Of a stretch of 64,000 nucleotides of DNA, positions 8,975-17,323 are shown piece by piece; position 1 is the stretch's first letter; every line of letters starts with the position of its first letter. A program made the position numbers and the translations under genes. The notes beneath the pieces were generated by a model. The model saw nothing but the letters and a program-made list of their open reading frames with translations. It was not told where the DNA came from and made no database searches. The DNA is from Promicromonospora iranensis (GTDB lineage Bacteria; Actinomycetota; Actinomycetes; Actinomycetales; Cellulomonadaceae): NCBI RefSeq assembly GCF_028994775.1, contig NZ_JAJQMN010000001.1:434001-498000 (forward strand), given 5' to 3'.

Positions 8975-10375
8975 TCAGGACGGGTTGTCCCGATCAGCGG
9001 ACAGGGCGGTGGGCTGGGCAGTGGGCTGAGCAGTGGGCTGCGGCCGGGCCAGCAGCTCGACCAGCGCGATGAGCAGGCCGGCGCCGACGGCGGTCCCGAC
9101 GACGAGACCGGGTGTCGGGTCCGACGCCAGCAGCAGGATCAGGACGGCGAGCGCGACGATCGCCGTGCGCACGACGCCGCGGTAGCGGGCGAGCCACAGA
9201 CCGGCCGGGCCTGAGGACACGCCACGGCCCTCGGCCCAGGCCCGGGCGTTGCCGAAGCCCTTGCCGAGGCCGGCCCGCAGGCCGCGCGCCGACGGGCTGG
9301 ACCCGCCCAGGTAGGCGGCGAGCGCCACGACGAGGCCGAGCACCCCGACGGTGCGGAGCGTGGCGCGCAGGAACAGGACGAGCTGGTCGAAGACCGCCTC
9401 CGCGGCGTCGAGCCGCAGCACGGCTCCGCTGAGCGCGTCGAGGTAGAGGCCGCGGGCGATCGCGAGGCCGAGGGCGAGGGCGAGCATGCCCCCGGCGAGC
9501 GCGAGGCCGGCGGCGACCAGGGCGCGCAGGTGGCGCGTCGCGAGGAGGACGCCTGCGCCCAGCAGGAGGAGCACCAGCCACGGGAGCCACGTCCCCAGGG
9601 CGACGATCTGGGCGTACCTGTTGCGGATCTCGACGAGCTGAGTGGTCTGCATGACCGTGAACGTCGCGTCGATGGTGGGCAGGTTGGCGGCCAGCGCGAA
9701 CCCACGCTCGGCGAGCCGGTCCCCCAGCAGGTCGATCATCCCCGCGAGCTGGATGGTGAGCTCACCGTCCTGCCCCACCTGGACGACGTCGCCACCGTTG
9801 CCCCGCATCACGCCTACGAGCTGCTCGTGCGCCACCCGGTTGGCCTGGTCCCACGCGGAGGAGAACTCGCCGCTCGTCACGACGCTGTCGGCGGTCCGGC
9901 GGACGAAGGACTCGACCCCGCTGCTGAGCGGCGCCTCCAGCAGGGGCAGTGCCTCCGCGGCCCGCGGCGCGAGGTCCCGCTCGCCGAGGCCGCCCGCGAC
10001 GGAGTCGAGCAGCGAGCCGACGTCGATCCGCGTCATCACGGCCTGGGTCATCCGGCCGGCGAGGGCGGACTGCACCGTCGGGTCGTCCACCAGCGGGGCG
10101 ACGGTCGCGACGTAGCGGTCGGTGTCGGTCAGTGTGCGTTCGGCCCAGGCGGCGACGACGCCCACGGGTGCCAGCAGCGCCCCGACCACGATCAGGACGA
10201 CGGCGGCGGCGCTCCGCCCGCGATGGCGGGTCCGGTGGTCCGCCGCGTGGTCCGGCGGGATCGCCGGCTCGCTGAGCCGACGTCGGAGGTCCGCGTTCTC
10301 CCGCTCGAGCGCGGCGAGCCGGGCGGCGACGTCGGGCGACCCGACGACGCCGTCCGCTCCGGCTGTCTCGCTCAT
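8975..10375 (-). CDS. Conserved actinobacterial multi-pass membrane protein with N-terminal coiled coil
   Basis: 466 residues from the ATG at 10375. Layout: a short coiled coil (AARLAALERENADLRRRL, residues 17-34), one membrane segment (VVLIVVGALLAPVGVVAAW), an extracytoplasmic domain of about 190 residues beginning ERTLTDTDRYVATVAPLVDD, then three or four hydrophobic segments, a further pair near the end, and a tail of AQPT repeats. Proteins of this layout are widespread and uncharacterised in actinobacteria. The TDTDRYV block after the first membrane segment is typical of them. The track frame extends upstream to 10963, but that part overlaps the putP start region and lacks coding character. 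Confidence 0.75.
   Translation of the reverse strand: MSETAGADGVVGSPDVAARLAALERENADLRRRLSEPAIPPDHAADHRTRHRGRSAAAVVLIVVGALLAPVGVVAAWAERTLTDTDRYVATVAPLVDDPTVQSALAGRMTQAVMTRIDVGSLLDSVAGGLGERDLAPRAAEALPLLEAPLSSGVESFVRRTADSVVTSGEFSSAWDQANRVAHEQLVGVMRGNGGDVVQVGQDGELTIQLAGMIDLLGDRLAERGFALAANLPTIDATFTVMQTTQLVEIRNRYAQIVALGTWLPWLVLLLLGAGVLLATRHLRALVAAGLALAGGMLALALGLAIARGLYLDALSGAVLRLDAAEAVFDQLVLFLRATLRTVGVLGLVVALAAYLGGSSPSARGLRAGLGKGFGNARAWAEGRGVSSGPAGLWLARYRGVVRTAIVALAVLILLLASDPTPGLVVGTAVGAGLLIALVELLARPQPTAQPTAQPTALSADRDNPS
9009..9044. repeat. In-frame 12-bp repeat encoding AQPT
   Basis: Three 12-base copies (GTGGGCTGGGCA, GTGGGCTGAGCA, GTGGGCTGCGGC) near the 3' end of the preceding membrane protein gene. 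They give the C-terminal tail AQPTAQPTAQPT. Confidence 0.75.
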
Positions 10376-10603
10376 GCTGCCGCTCCCCCCGGTGCCCGCC
10401 ACGCGTCGGCGGTACCTGACGGGTTCGATGCTCGCTTCCGGTCCACCCGGGGGCCTCACCCAGAACGGGTGATCGGCCGAGGAGGCGGTCACGGGCCTGG
10501 TCAGGGGGTGAAGATGAACCCTGGTCGGCACTTCGTGCCAGACTGCCGGGCTGAAGTACACCCGCACGTGAGTTTTTTCCGCAACAAGTACTGGAGCAGC
10601 TCC

Positions 10604-12103
10604 ATGACCCCCGAGGCCTGGAAGACGATCGCGATCGTCGCGTACCTGGCACTGATGCTGGGTATCGGCTACGCGGCGTTCCGCCGCACGGACGACAACC
10701 TCGACGACTACATGCTGGGTGGCCGGCGGCTCAGCCCCGGTGTGGCCGCGCTCAGCGCCGGCGCATCCGACATGTCCGGCTGGCTCCTGATGGGCCTGCC
10801 CGGCGCCATCTACGTCAGCGGCCTCGTCGAGGCCTGGATCGCCATCGGTCTGACGATCGGCGCCTGGCTCAACTGGAAGTTCGTCGCGCCGCGGCTGCGC
10901 GCCTACACGGAGACCGCGCGGAACTCGATCACCATCCCGAGCTTCTTCGAGAACCGGCTGCACGACACGTCACGCTTCCTGCGTGTCGCGTCCGGCGCCA
11001 TCATCCTCGTGTTCTTCACCTTCTACGTCTCCTCCGGCATGGTGGCCGGGGGCACGTTCTTCGAGGGCTCCTTCGGGTTCGACTACACGACGGGCATCTG
11101 GGTCGTGGGCGGCGTGACCCTCGCCTACACACTGTTCGGCGGCTTCCTCGGCGCCACCTGGACCGACGTCGCGCAGGGCCTCCTGATGCTGCTCGCCCTG
11201 GTCGCGGTGCCCATCGTGGCCTTCTTCGACCTCGGCGGCTGGGGCCCGATCCGGGAGGGCATCCTCGCCGCGGAGACGAGCGACGCGGCGAACCACCTCT
11301 CGCTCGTGGCGGGCGCCACCGTCACCGGAGTGATCTCGGCCGCCGCGTGGGGTCTCGGCTACTTCGGCCAGCCGCACATCATCGTGCGCTTCATGGCCAT
11401 GCGTTCCCCGCAGGACGCCGTCGCCGGACGCCGCATCGGCATCACCTGGATGATCGTCACCGCCGTCGGCGCCATCATCACCGGCCTGATCGGCGTCGCC
11501 TACGTCAACATCAACGGTGAGACGCTGGAGAACCCGGAGACGGTGTTCCTGTTCCTGTCCCAGGTGCTGTTCCACCCGCTGATCGCGGGCCTGGTCCTGG
11601 CCGCCGTCCTCGCCGCGATCATGTCGACGATCTCGTCGCAGCTCATCGTCTCGTCCTCGGCCCTGGTCGAGGACCTGGTCAAGATCACGGGTCGCGCGAT
11701 GACCCCGCGCACCGAGGTGATGCTGGGCCGCGTCGGCGTCCTGCTCGTCGCGGTGGTCGCCGCGATCATCGCGTTCGACCGCACCGACACGATCCTGGAC
11801 CTGGTCGGGTTCGCCTGGGCCGGGTTCGGTGCCGCGTTCGGCCCGATCGTGCTCCTGAGCCTGTACTGGCGTCGTCTCACGAGCTGGGGTGCGCTGTCCG
11901 GCATGGTCGTCGGCGCCGTCGTCGCGTTCGTCTGGGGCCGGTCCCCGCTGGCGGACACGCTCTACGAGCTGGTCCCCGGCTTCGTGCTGGGCGGGCTCGT
12001 CGCGATCGTCGTCAGCCTGCTCACGCCTGCGCCGTCCGAGGCGGTCCGCACGGAGTTCGCTGAGGCGACGCGCCTCGCGACGGCGAAGAAGGCCGGCGTC
12101 TGA
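10604..12103 (+). CDS. putP: Sodium/proline symporter PutP
   Basis: 499 residues with about 13 membrane segments, the usual size for the SSS family. N-terminal features typical of PutP are LGIGYAAFRRT, YMLGGRRLSPGVAALSAGASDMSGWLLMG-type residues split across TM1-TM2, and a long WTD-containing loop (GATWTDVAQG). It should import L-proline with Na+. The ATG at 10604 has a GGAG seven bases upstream; in-frame codons further upstream (from 9530) are antisense to the neighbouring membrane protein gene and were rejected. It is transcribed divergently from the membrane protein gene, and a 19-bp hairpin follows it. Substrate assignment is by family; related compatible solutes are possible. Confidence 0.88.
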   Translation: MTPEAWKTIAIVAYLALMLGIGYAAFRRTDDNLDDYMLGGRRLSPGVAALSAGASDMSGWLLMGLPGAIYVSGLVEAWIAIGLTIGAWLNWKFVAPRLRAYTETARNSITIPSFFENRLHDTSRFLRVASGAIILVFFTFYVSSGMVAGGTFFEGSFGFDYTTGIWVVGGVTLAYTLFGGFLGATWTDVAQGLLMLLALVAVPIVAFFDLGGWGPIREGILAAETSDAANHLSLVAGATVTGVISAAAWGLGYFGQPHIIVRFMAMRSPQDAVAGRRIGITWMIVTAVGAIITGLIGVAYVNINGETLENPETVFLFLSQVLFHPLIAGLVLAAVLAAIMSTISSQLIVSSSALVEDLVKITGRAMTPRTEVMLGRVGVLLVAVVAAIIAFDRTDTILDLVGFAWAGFGAAFGPIVLLSLYWRRLTSWGALSGMVVGAVVAFVWGRSPLADTLYELVPGFVLGGLVAIVVSLLTPAPSEAVRTEFAEATRLATAKKAGV

Positions 12104-12125
12104 CGGATCGCGGGAGCCACACCCG

Positions 12126-12172
12126 CCGGCGCCACACCCGTGCGGAAGTCTCGCGCACGGGTGTGGCGCCGG
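12126..12172. terminator. Bidirectional intrinsic terminator (19-bp perfect stem)
   Basis: Perfect 19-base inverted repeat at 12126-12144 and 12154-12172 with a 9-base loop, between the convergent ends of putP and the amidotransferase gene. There is no clear T-run, as is common in high-GC actinobacteria. Confidence 0.85.
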
Positions 12173-12188
12173 TGCACGGCGAGTCGGT

Positions 12189-12899
12189 TCACACCGGGGC
12201 GAGCCAGACCGGGTCGAGCCAGGCGTCGAAGGTGCGCCGCGCGGCGTCGGCGAGCGCAGGGCCGTACGCGGCGGCGTCCGACCGGACGCGGCCCGGGTCG
12301 ACGCCGGCAGCCGCGAGCTCGTGCGCGTGCCCCACCAGCCACCGCTCGATCTGCGTGTGGTCGGCCTCGAGGTGGAACTGCAGCCCCAGGATGTGCGAGC
12401 CGACGGCGAAGGCCTGGTTCGGGAACCCCGGCGTCTCCGCGAGGCGGGCGGCGCCGGCCGGGACCGCGAACTCGTCGCCGTGCCAGTGCAGCACCCGGAC
12501 ACCGTCCAGCGAGGTCAGCGCGGAGCCGCGTCCCTCGTCCGTCAGCGTCAGCGGGGCGTAGCCGATCTCCTTGCGGCCCGTGGCGACGACGTCCGCCCCG
12601 AGCGCCGCGGCGACGAGCTGCGCCCCCAGGCACACGCCGAGCGTCGGCAGGCCCGCGCGGAGCCGGGCCGCGATGGCCACCTTCTCGTCGCGGAGGAACG
12701 GGTAGGCCTCCGTCTCGTACACCCCGACGGGGCCGCCGAGCACGACGAGGAGGTCGGGCCGCAGCGCCGCCTCCGGTGTGACGGGCTCGACGGGGACGTC
12801 CAGGTACGACGTCCGGTATCCACGGGCGTTCAGCAGGGGTTCGAGCAGCCCGAGGTCCTCGAACGGCACGTGTCGGATCGCGAGCGCGTCTCGCGTCAT
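12189..12899 (-). CDS. Class I glutamine amidotransferase-like protein
   Basis: 236 residues. Triad-type glutamine amidotransferase fold: oxyanion region VVLGGPVGVYE, nucleophile elbow GVCLGAQL (catalytic Cys), and the His-containing block LGLQFHLEAD. A stand-alone enzyme of this size resembles the GMP-synthase-like amidotransferase group often annotated as glutamine amidotransferase. It could release ammonia for an unknown acceptor or hydrolyse gamma-glutamyl bonds. No synthetase partner is adjacent. The upstream neighbour is an AraC regulator gene transcribed in the same direction with a 58-base gap, which may or may not be cotranscribed. Confidence 0.85.
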   Translation of the reverse strand: MTRDALAIRHVPFEDLGLLEPLLNARGYRTSYLDVPVEPVTPEAALRPDLLVVLGGPVGVYETEAYPFLRDEKVAIAARLRAGLPTLGVCLGAQLVAAALGADVVATGRKEIGYAPLTLTDEGRGSALTSLDGVRVLHWHGDEFAVPAGAARLAETPGFPNQAFAVGSHILGLQFHLEADHTQIERWLVGHAHELAAAGVDPGRVRSDAAAYGPALADAARRTFDAWLDPVWLAPV

Positions 12900-12957
12900 G
12901 GCAGCTCCTCAGGGTCATGCTGGTCCGCGGGGGAAAGCGGGCGGCGGGCGGCGGGGA

Positions 12958-13809
12958 TCAGCGGACGCCGGCCAGCCAGGCGCGCGGGGACCTGCCAAGC
13001 TCCCGCGTGAACGCCCGGGAGAACGCCGGCGGGTTGGCGTACCCGAGCTCGGTGGCCGTCCGCGCGACGGAGGCACCGGCACGGAGCCGGTCCTGGGCGA
13101 TCGTGAGCCGCCAGCCGGTCACGTACTCGGCGGGCGCCTGCCCGACCACGGCCTTGAACCGGGCGGCGAAGGCGCTGCGCGACATGTTCGCCTCCTGGGC
13201 CATCGTGGTCAGCGTCCACGGCCTGCCCGGCTCCTCGTGGATCGCCACGAGGGTGCGGGCGACGCGTTCGTCGGCCAGGCCGGTCAGCAGGCCGGCGGGG
13301 AGGCCGAGCTCGTCGGTGTGGTCAAGGACCCAGCGGAAGAGGTGGATGAGCACCACCTCGAACAGGCGGTCGGCCAGCAACCTCCGGCCGCCGCGCACGT
13401 TGTCGATCTCCGCGAACAGCAGCTCGAGCGACGGCTCCAGGCTGTCGACCGCCGCGAGGGGCAGCACCATCACCGGCGGCAGGGTGCGGACGAGCGGGTG
13501 CGTGCTGCCGCCGTCGAAGTCGAGGGTGGCGCACGCGAAGTCGGAGTCCTCGGTCGGCGCGTTGTGGAACGAGTGCTCCAGCGGGCGCGGGTAGAAGAGC
13601 AGGCTCGGCCCGTCGACCGCCATGTGCTCCAGCGTGCCGCCGGTTCCTCGGTAGGTCACCTCCATCTCGCCACGGCGCAGGACGTGGAGAAATCCACGCC
13701 CCGGTTGCGCGGCGAAGGTCGTCACGCCGCACAGCGGCCCGGTGTGGAACACGCGCGTGCGCACCCGGAACCGGTCCAGGAGGGGCGAGAGCCGGTCGAT
13801 GGAGGTCAT
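12958..13809 (-). CDS. AraC-family transcriptional regulator
   Basis: 283 residues from the ATG at 13809. Residues 1-150 form a cupin-like sensor domain, with a RGEMEV turn and LLFYPRPLEHSFHN. The C-terminal part contains two helix-turn-helix units: WTLTTMAQEANMSRSAFAARF and ASVARTATELGYANPPAFSRAF, the classic AraC/XylS pair, followed by GRSPRAW. It is divergent from the carboxymuconolactone decarboxylase-like gene, with 140 bases between the starts, so that gene is the most likely target. A small inverted repeat (CCAGACGATCTGG at 13822-13834) in the shared spacer is a candidate binding element, but this is weak evidence. Confidence 0.88.
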   Translation of the reverse strand: MTSIDRLSPLLDRFRVRTRVFHTGPLCGVTTFAAQPGRGFLHVLRRGEMEVTYRGTGGTLEHMAVDGPSLLFYPRPLEHSFHNAPTEDSDFACATLDFDGGSTHPLVRTLPPVMVLPLAAVDSLEPSLELLFAEIDNVRGGRRLLADRLFEVVLIHLFRWVLDHTDELGLPAGLLTGLADERVARTLVAIHEEPGRPWTLTTMAQEANMSRSAFAARFKAVVGQAPAEYVTGWRLTIAQDRLRAGASVARTATELGYANPPAFSRAFTRELGRSPRAWLAGVR

Positions 13810-13949
13810 CGCACCAGTGTGCCAGACGATCTGGTACGAATCACGGACGATTTCGCGCCATCCGTCCACTGGGCGCTGTCAGTCTAGGAGCACGCCCCCG
13901 CCGGTTGCCGAGCGGGAGGCGGTCCCCTCACAGCTGAAGGAGAACCTCG

Positions 13950-14525
13950 ATGTCCAACTCCACCTCCACTGCGCCTGTCGTCCCTGCCGTCCCGCTGGTC
14001 GAGCGCGAGACGGCCACCCGCGACGTGAAGGACCTGCTCGACCAGATCCACGGCGCGTTCGGCACGGTGCCCACGATGTTCCGGGCGGTCGCGAACTCCC
14101 CCGCCGCACTGACGAGCATGTGGTCGTCGTTCGGGGCGCTCGGCGGTGGAGCGCTCGGGCCGGCGCTCGGCGAGCAGATCGCCGTCGCCGTCGCGAACCG
14201 CAACTCGTGCGAGTACTGCCTGGCCGCCCACACCGCGCTCGGCCGCAAGGCCGGGCTCACCCGCGAGGAGCTGGTGGCCGCCCAGGACGGCGCGTCCGAC
14301 GACCCGCGCACCGCCGCACTCCTGACCTTCGCCCTGCAGGTGGTGGAGCACCGCGGCCAGGTGACCGACCAGGATGTCCAGGCCGTCCGTGACCAGGGCT
14401 GGGGCGACGAGCACATCGTCGAGGTGATCGCGCAGGTGGCCCTGAACCTGTTCACCAACTACGTCAACATCGCGCTCGCCGTCCCCGTCGACTTCCCGGC
14501 GGTGGCGCTGCGCCGCGCGAGCTGA
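13950..14525 (+). CDS. Carboxymuconolactone decarboxylase / AhpD-like protein
   Basis: 191 residues. The family signature is in NRNSCEYCLAAHTALG around residue 90: a Cys-x-x-Cys pair followed by His, as in AhpD-type alkylhydroperoxidase cores. It probably acts as a peroxidatic or thiol-redox protein rather than a true decarboxylase, as for most stand-alone members with the CxxC pair; that is inference. The start has a strong GAAGGAGAA ribosome binding site. It is divergent from an AraC regulator, which is a common pairing for this family. A hairpin at 14541-14592 follows the stop. Confidence 0.87.
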   Translation: MSNSTSTAPVVPAVPLVERETATRDVKDLLDQIHGAFGTVPTMFRAVANSPAALTSMWSSFGALGGGALGPALGEQIAVAVANRNSCEYCLAAHTALGRKAGLTREELVAAQDGASDDPRTAALLTFALQVVEHRGQVTDQDVQAVRDQGWGDEHIVEVIAQVALNLFTNYVNIALAVPVDFPAVALRRAS

Positions 14526-14540
14526 CGCCCGGTGCGACCA

Positions 14541-14592
14541 GCGGCCTGGTCGTGCGGTCCACCCACACCGCGGACTCGCACGACCAGGCCGC
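14541..14592. terminator. Intrinsic terminator between convergent genes
   Basis: 16-base perfect inverted repeat at 14541-14556 and 14577-14592 with a 20-base loop, just after the AhpD-like gene and before the convergent Asp23-family gene end. Confidence 0.7.
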
Positions 14593-14606
14593 GGCAGGCC
14601 AGCTCT

Positions 14607-14670
14607 TTCCTGCCGCGGTCAGATTCCGCCGCAGTCAGATCCCGCCGCAGTCAGATCGCACCACGGTCAG
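14607..14670. repeat. 16-bp tandem repeat (4 copies) spanning the stop codon of the Asp23-like gene
   Basis: On the minus strand, four 16-base units start CTGAC. The two central units differ at one position, and the outer ones are more diverged. The TGA stop of the Asp23-like gene (14651-14653) sits at the start of the second unit, so the array runs from the coding end into the 3' untranslated region. Confidence 0.8.
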
Positions 14671-15031
14671 CGGTCGGGGACTCGTCGACGTGGACCACCG
14701 TGAGGACTATCTGCGCGTCGCGCAACTCGTGTCCGGTCAGCAGGTCGCGGACCGCGCGGTGCGCCGCGAGCATCGTCGCACCGGCACCCGCCGAGATGTG
14801 GACCCCCATGGCGACGTCGACCCGCAGCCCGGCCTCGGCGTCCTGCACCAGGACCAGCGGCGCGGCGTCGTCGTGCAGACCCAGACGGCGCGCGCCCGCG
14901 TCGACCACGTTCGCGACCAACGACCCGGACCGGTAGAGATCGGAGACGCCGGGGACCGAACGGAGGGCGGCCTCGATCTCGTTGGCGATCTCCGCGCCTC
15001 GTACCGCCCCCGCGCTGTGTGCCGTGTTCAT
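14651..15031 (-). CDS. Asp23/Gls24-like small protein (end of envelope-stress cluster)
   Basis: 126 residues from the ATG at 15031, chosen because a GAGGAGG sits seven bases upstream; an ATG at 15052 lacks a good site. The sequence has a compact alpha/beta pattern, with EIEAALRSVPGVSDLYRSGSLVANVVDAGARRLGL and a C-terminal AQIVLTVVHVDE strand similar to Asp23 repeats. It may act as a membrane-associated scaffold with the other Asp23 proteins encoded upstream. The family call is tentative; its position as the last gene of the cluster supports it. Confidence 0.6.
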   Translation of the reverse strand: MNTAHSAGAVRGAEIANEIEAALRSVPGVSDLYRSGSLVANVVDAGARRLGLHDDAAPLVLVQDAEAGLRVDVAMGVHISAGAGATMLAAHRAVRDLLTGHELRDAQIVLTVVHVDESPTADRGAI

Positions 15032-15048
15032 CGGTGAGCCTCCTCGAT

Positions 15049-15654
15049 TCATGAGCCGTGCGGCCGCACGTCACGGACGGTGATGTCGACGGCGGTGACG
15101 TTCAGCTCCGTGTGCAGCGCGAGTCGCCCGGCGATCTCGCCGCGCAGCCGTTCGACCAGGGGCGGGATCGGACGACCATAGGGAACGCTCACGTCGACCA
15201 GGACCCTGACGGGCGCGCCCGTCAGGGTCACGTCGCCGTCGAACCGGCACCGTCCGACCACCAGGCCGGGCACCGCCCTCTCGGCGGCACGCACGAGGCC
15301 GCGGACCGCACCTTCCGTGATGCCCAGGTCGGCGCCCGGCTCCGACGTCGGCAGGGGGATGCGTCGCCCCGCGTGCGCGTCGAGCGCGATACCGCCGAGG
15401 ACGCGGCGCACCCAGCCGTCGTCGGCCTCCGGCTCCGCCGCCGTGTCTGCGGCGATCAGGTCGGGGGTGAGCCCGTGCAACCGTTCGAGGGCGTCGAGCG
15501 CGAGCCGGCAGGCCGGCGAACCGTCGATCGAGGGATCGGCCGGGACCCGGCCCGCCTCCAGGTAGTCGGTGAGCTCGTCGATGGTGTGCCCGTCGAGGTG
15601 CTCAGGATCGAGCTCGAGCGGACGAGGCTCTGGTCTGTCGTCCCCGGATGTCAT
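15049..15654 (-). CDS. Asp23/Gls24 family envelope stress response protein
   Basis: 201 residues from the ATG at 15654, which overlaps the sigma-factor stop (ATGA); a GTG two codons upstream is an alternative. The N-terminal half is acidic (EPRPLELDPEHLDGHTIDELTDYLEAG), resembling an interaction segment for the preceding sigma factor. The C-terminal half reads like an Asp23 domain: ITEGAVRGLVRAAERAVPGL, a central beta strand with VRVLVDVSVPYG, and a final LNVTAVDITVRDV strand. Translational coupling to the sigma gene suggests a regulatory or scaffolding partner, perhaps an anti-sigma-like role. That is inference. Confidence 0.7.
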   Translation of the reverse strand: MTSGDDRPEPRPLELDPEHLDGHTIDELTDYLEAGRVPADPSIDGSPACRLALDALERLHGLTPDLIAADTAAEPEADDGWVRRVLGGIALDAHAGRRIPLPTSEPGADLGITEGAVRGLVRAAERAVPGLVVGRCRFDGDVTLTGAPVRVLVDVSVPYGRPIPPLVERLRGEIAGRLALHTELNVTAVDITVRDVRPHGS

Positions 15655-16217
15655 CGCCACTCCTCCATCCGTACGATGATGTGCTTGCGCGCCCGCGCCA
15701 GCAGTCCCCTGACGGTGCTCACCGGGACGCCCATCTCCTCGGCGATCTCGTTGTAGGAGTATCCGCCCAGCTCACGGAGCACCCAGCACTCGCGCTCCTG
15801 GTCGGCGAGCCGCTGGAGCGCGTCGCTGAGGGCATCAACCTTGGCACGTGTCTCGGCCACCCGGGGCGGCGAGGCGTGCGCGGGGGCAGGGTGCTCGATG
15901 TGGTCGACGCTGACCTGCGGCCTGCTCGCGCGGATGCGGTCGACGGCCTTGCGGCTGACGACCCGCATCAGCCAGCTCTTCACCTTGCCCGGGTCATCGA
16001 GCTCGGGGAGCCGCTGCCAGGCGGTCACGAACGCCTCCTGCACGATGTCGTCGACGTCGGTGCCCGAGTTCAGGATCCGGCGGGTGTACGCGCGCATCAT
16101 CGGCGTGTAGCGGCGGACGAGCACCCCGAATGCGGCGACGTCGCCGTCTGCCGCGCGACCGGCGACGATACGGTCGTCCGCCTGGTCAAGAGGAGCCTGA
16201 AGGTCGTCAGCACCCAT
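15651..16217 (-). CDS. ECF RNA polymerase sigma factor
   Basis: 188 residues. Region 2 is seen as FGVLVRRYTPMMRAYTRRIL followed by DVDDIVQEAFVTAWQRLPEL. Region 4 is YSYNEIAEEMGVPVSTVRGLLARARKHI near the C-terminus. It should direct RNA polymerase to a stress regulon, probably including this cluster. No canonical anti-sigma factor (zinc-finger or RskA type) is adjacent; the next gene encodes an Asp23-domain protein overlapping by four bases. The upstream neighbour is the CsbD-like gene. Confidence 0.9.
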   Translation of the reverse strand: MGADDLQAPLDQADDRIVAGRAADGDVAAFGVLVRRYTPMMRAYTRRILNSGTDVDDIVQEAFVTAWQRLPELDDPGKVKSWLMRVVSRKAVDRIRASRPQVSVDHIEHPAPAHASPPRVAETRAKVDALSDALQRLADQERECWVLRELGGYSYNEIAEEMGVPVSTVRGLLARARKHIIVRMEEWR

Positions 16218-16322
16218 CCGCAGCCCCCTTCACGAGTGTCTGTGTCGCCGCGAGCCTGTGTCGCCGCGGGTCCCCGAGGCCGGGGCGAGGTCCGCGCGAT
16301 CGCGGCCTCGCCCCGGGACCGG

Positions 16323-16496
16323 TCACTTCTTGAAGGCGTCCTTGACGTTCTCGGCGGCGTCCTTCAGGTCGGCCTTCGACTGGTCGGTCTTGCCCTCGGC
16401 GGCGAGCTGGTCGTCGTCGGTGACCTTGCCGACGGCCTCCTTCACCTTGCCGACCGCCTTGTCCGCCGCGTTCCTGATCTTGTCCTCTGCGCCCAT
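16323..16496 (-). CDS. CsbD-like stress protein
   Basis: 57 residues from the ATG at 16496, too short for routine ORF lists. The protein is MGAEDKIRNAADKAVGKVKE, then AVGKVTDDDQLAAEGKTDQ, ending NVKDAFKK, which is the typical CsbD composition: Lys/Asp/Ala-rich, with a GKVKE-type repeat. CsbD proteins are general-stress proteins of unknown biochemical role. The gene lies between the AmaP-like membrane protein gene and the ECF sigma gene in the envelope-stress cluster, with gaps of 209 and 105 bases. Confidence 0.85.
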   Translation of the reverse strand: MGAEDKIRNAADKAVGKVKEAVGKVTDDDQLAAEGKTDQSKADLKDAAENVKDAFKK

Positions 16497-16705
16497 GAGC
16501 TTTCCTTCCCCGTAGTTCTCCTCGGTCTCCGAAGCGGGTGGCCGAGTTCATCCGTACTTCTCTCGCTCTCCGTCGCACTCTCCGTCGCACTTCCGTCGCG
16601 CTTTCCGGCGCGCGCCTCCTCAGCCTCCCCTCAGTCCGAAACTTTCGCCCCGCAGTCGCCCGATCTGCGGCGGATTCTTCCCACCCGGATTCGACGCACC
16701 CGGAT

Positions 16706-17323
16706 TCAACGCACCCGGTCGGGCGCGCGGAGCCCGTCCGACCAGCTTCGATCGGACAGCCGGACCACGATTGGGACCCGGACACCGGCGAGCGCGTCCC
16801 AGGCGTCCACCGCCTGCTCCGTCGCGGCCAGCACCCTGGCGAGGTCCGCGCCCCGGCGCACCGTCACCGCCAGGTCGATCGTCTCGGTCCCCCGCACCCG
16901 GTACACCCGGGTGCGGGCCGAGAGCACGTCGGGTCGCTCCTCGAGCTCCGCGGAGAGCAGCGCCTCGGCCACGTTCCGGTCGACTGCGGTGTGTCCGCCG
17001 TCGGCCTCCAGCCGGAGCACCGTCGTGGTGCCGCCCCGGTGCCGCGTACAGACGAACCAGATCAGGAGCGCGGCCAGCAGGGCGGCCAGGCCCAGGCCGA
17101 CGAGCACCCCGCCGGGTACGCCCCCGACCGACGGCAGCGTCGCCGCCGTCTCGCCGGCCCGCGACAGCCCTCTCCCGACCAGGTCCGGAGGCGACCACGG
17201 GCCCGTCCACCGCGACTCCCACGACGGGGTGCCGGCGAGGACCGCTGTCATGCCGGCAGCCGCGAGGAGCAGTCCGCACAGCAGGAGCAGCCCGCGGTTC
17301 AGGACCCTGCTGTTCGATCTCAC
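16706..17323 (-). CDS. AmaP-like membrane protein of the Asp23 cluster
   Basis: 205 residues. There is an N-terminal membrane segment (GLLLLCGLLLAAAGMTAVLAG), a 50-residue loop, a second membrane segment (GVLVGLGLAALLAALLIWFVC), and a cytoplasmic alpha/beta domain (residues ~100-200) resembling a degenerate Asp23 fold. Two segments followed by a cytoplasmic domain is the layout of AmaP, the membrane anchor for Asp23 in Firmicutes. The start overlaps the stop of the upstream gene by four bases. The assignment is by architecture and context only. Confidence 0.65.
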   Translation of the reverse strand: MRSNSRVLNRGLLLLCGLLLAAAGMTAVLAGTPSWESRWTGPWSPPDLVGRGLSRAGETAATLPSVGGVPGGVLVGLGLAALLAALLIWFVCTRHRGGTTTVLRLEADGGHTAVDRNVAEALLSAELEERPDVLSARTRVYRVRGTETIDLAVTVRRGADLARVLAATEQAVDAWDALAGVRVPIVVRLSDRSWSDGLRAPDRVR

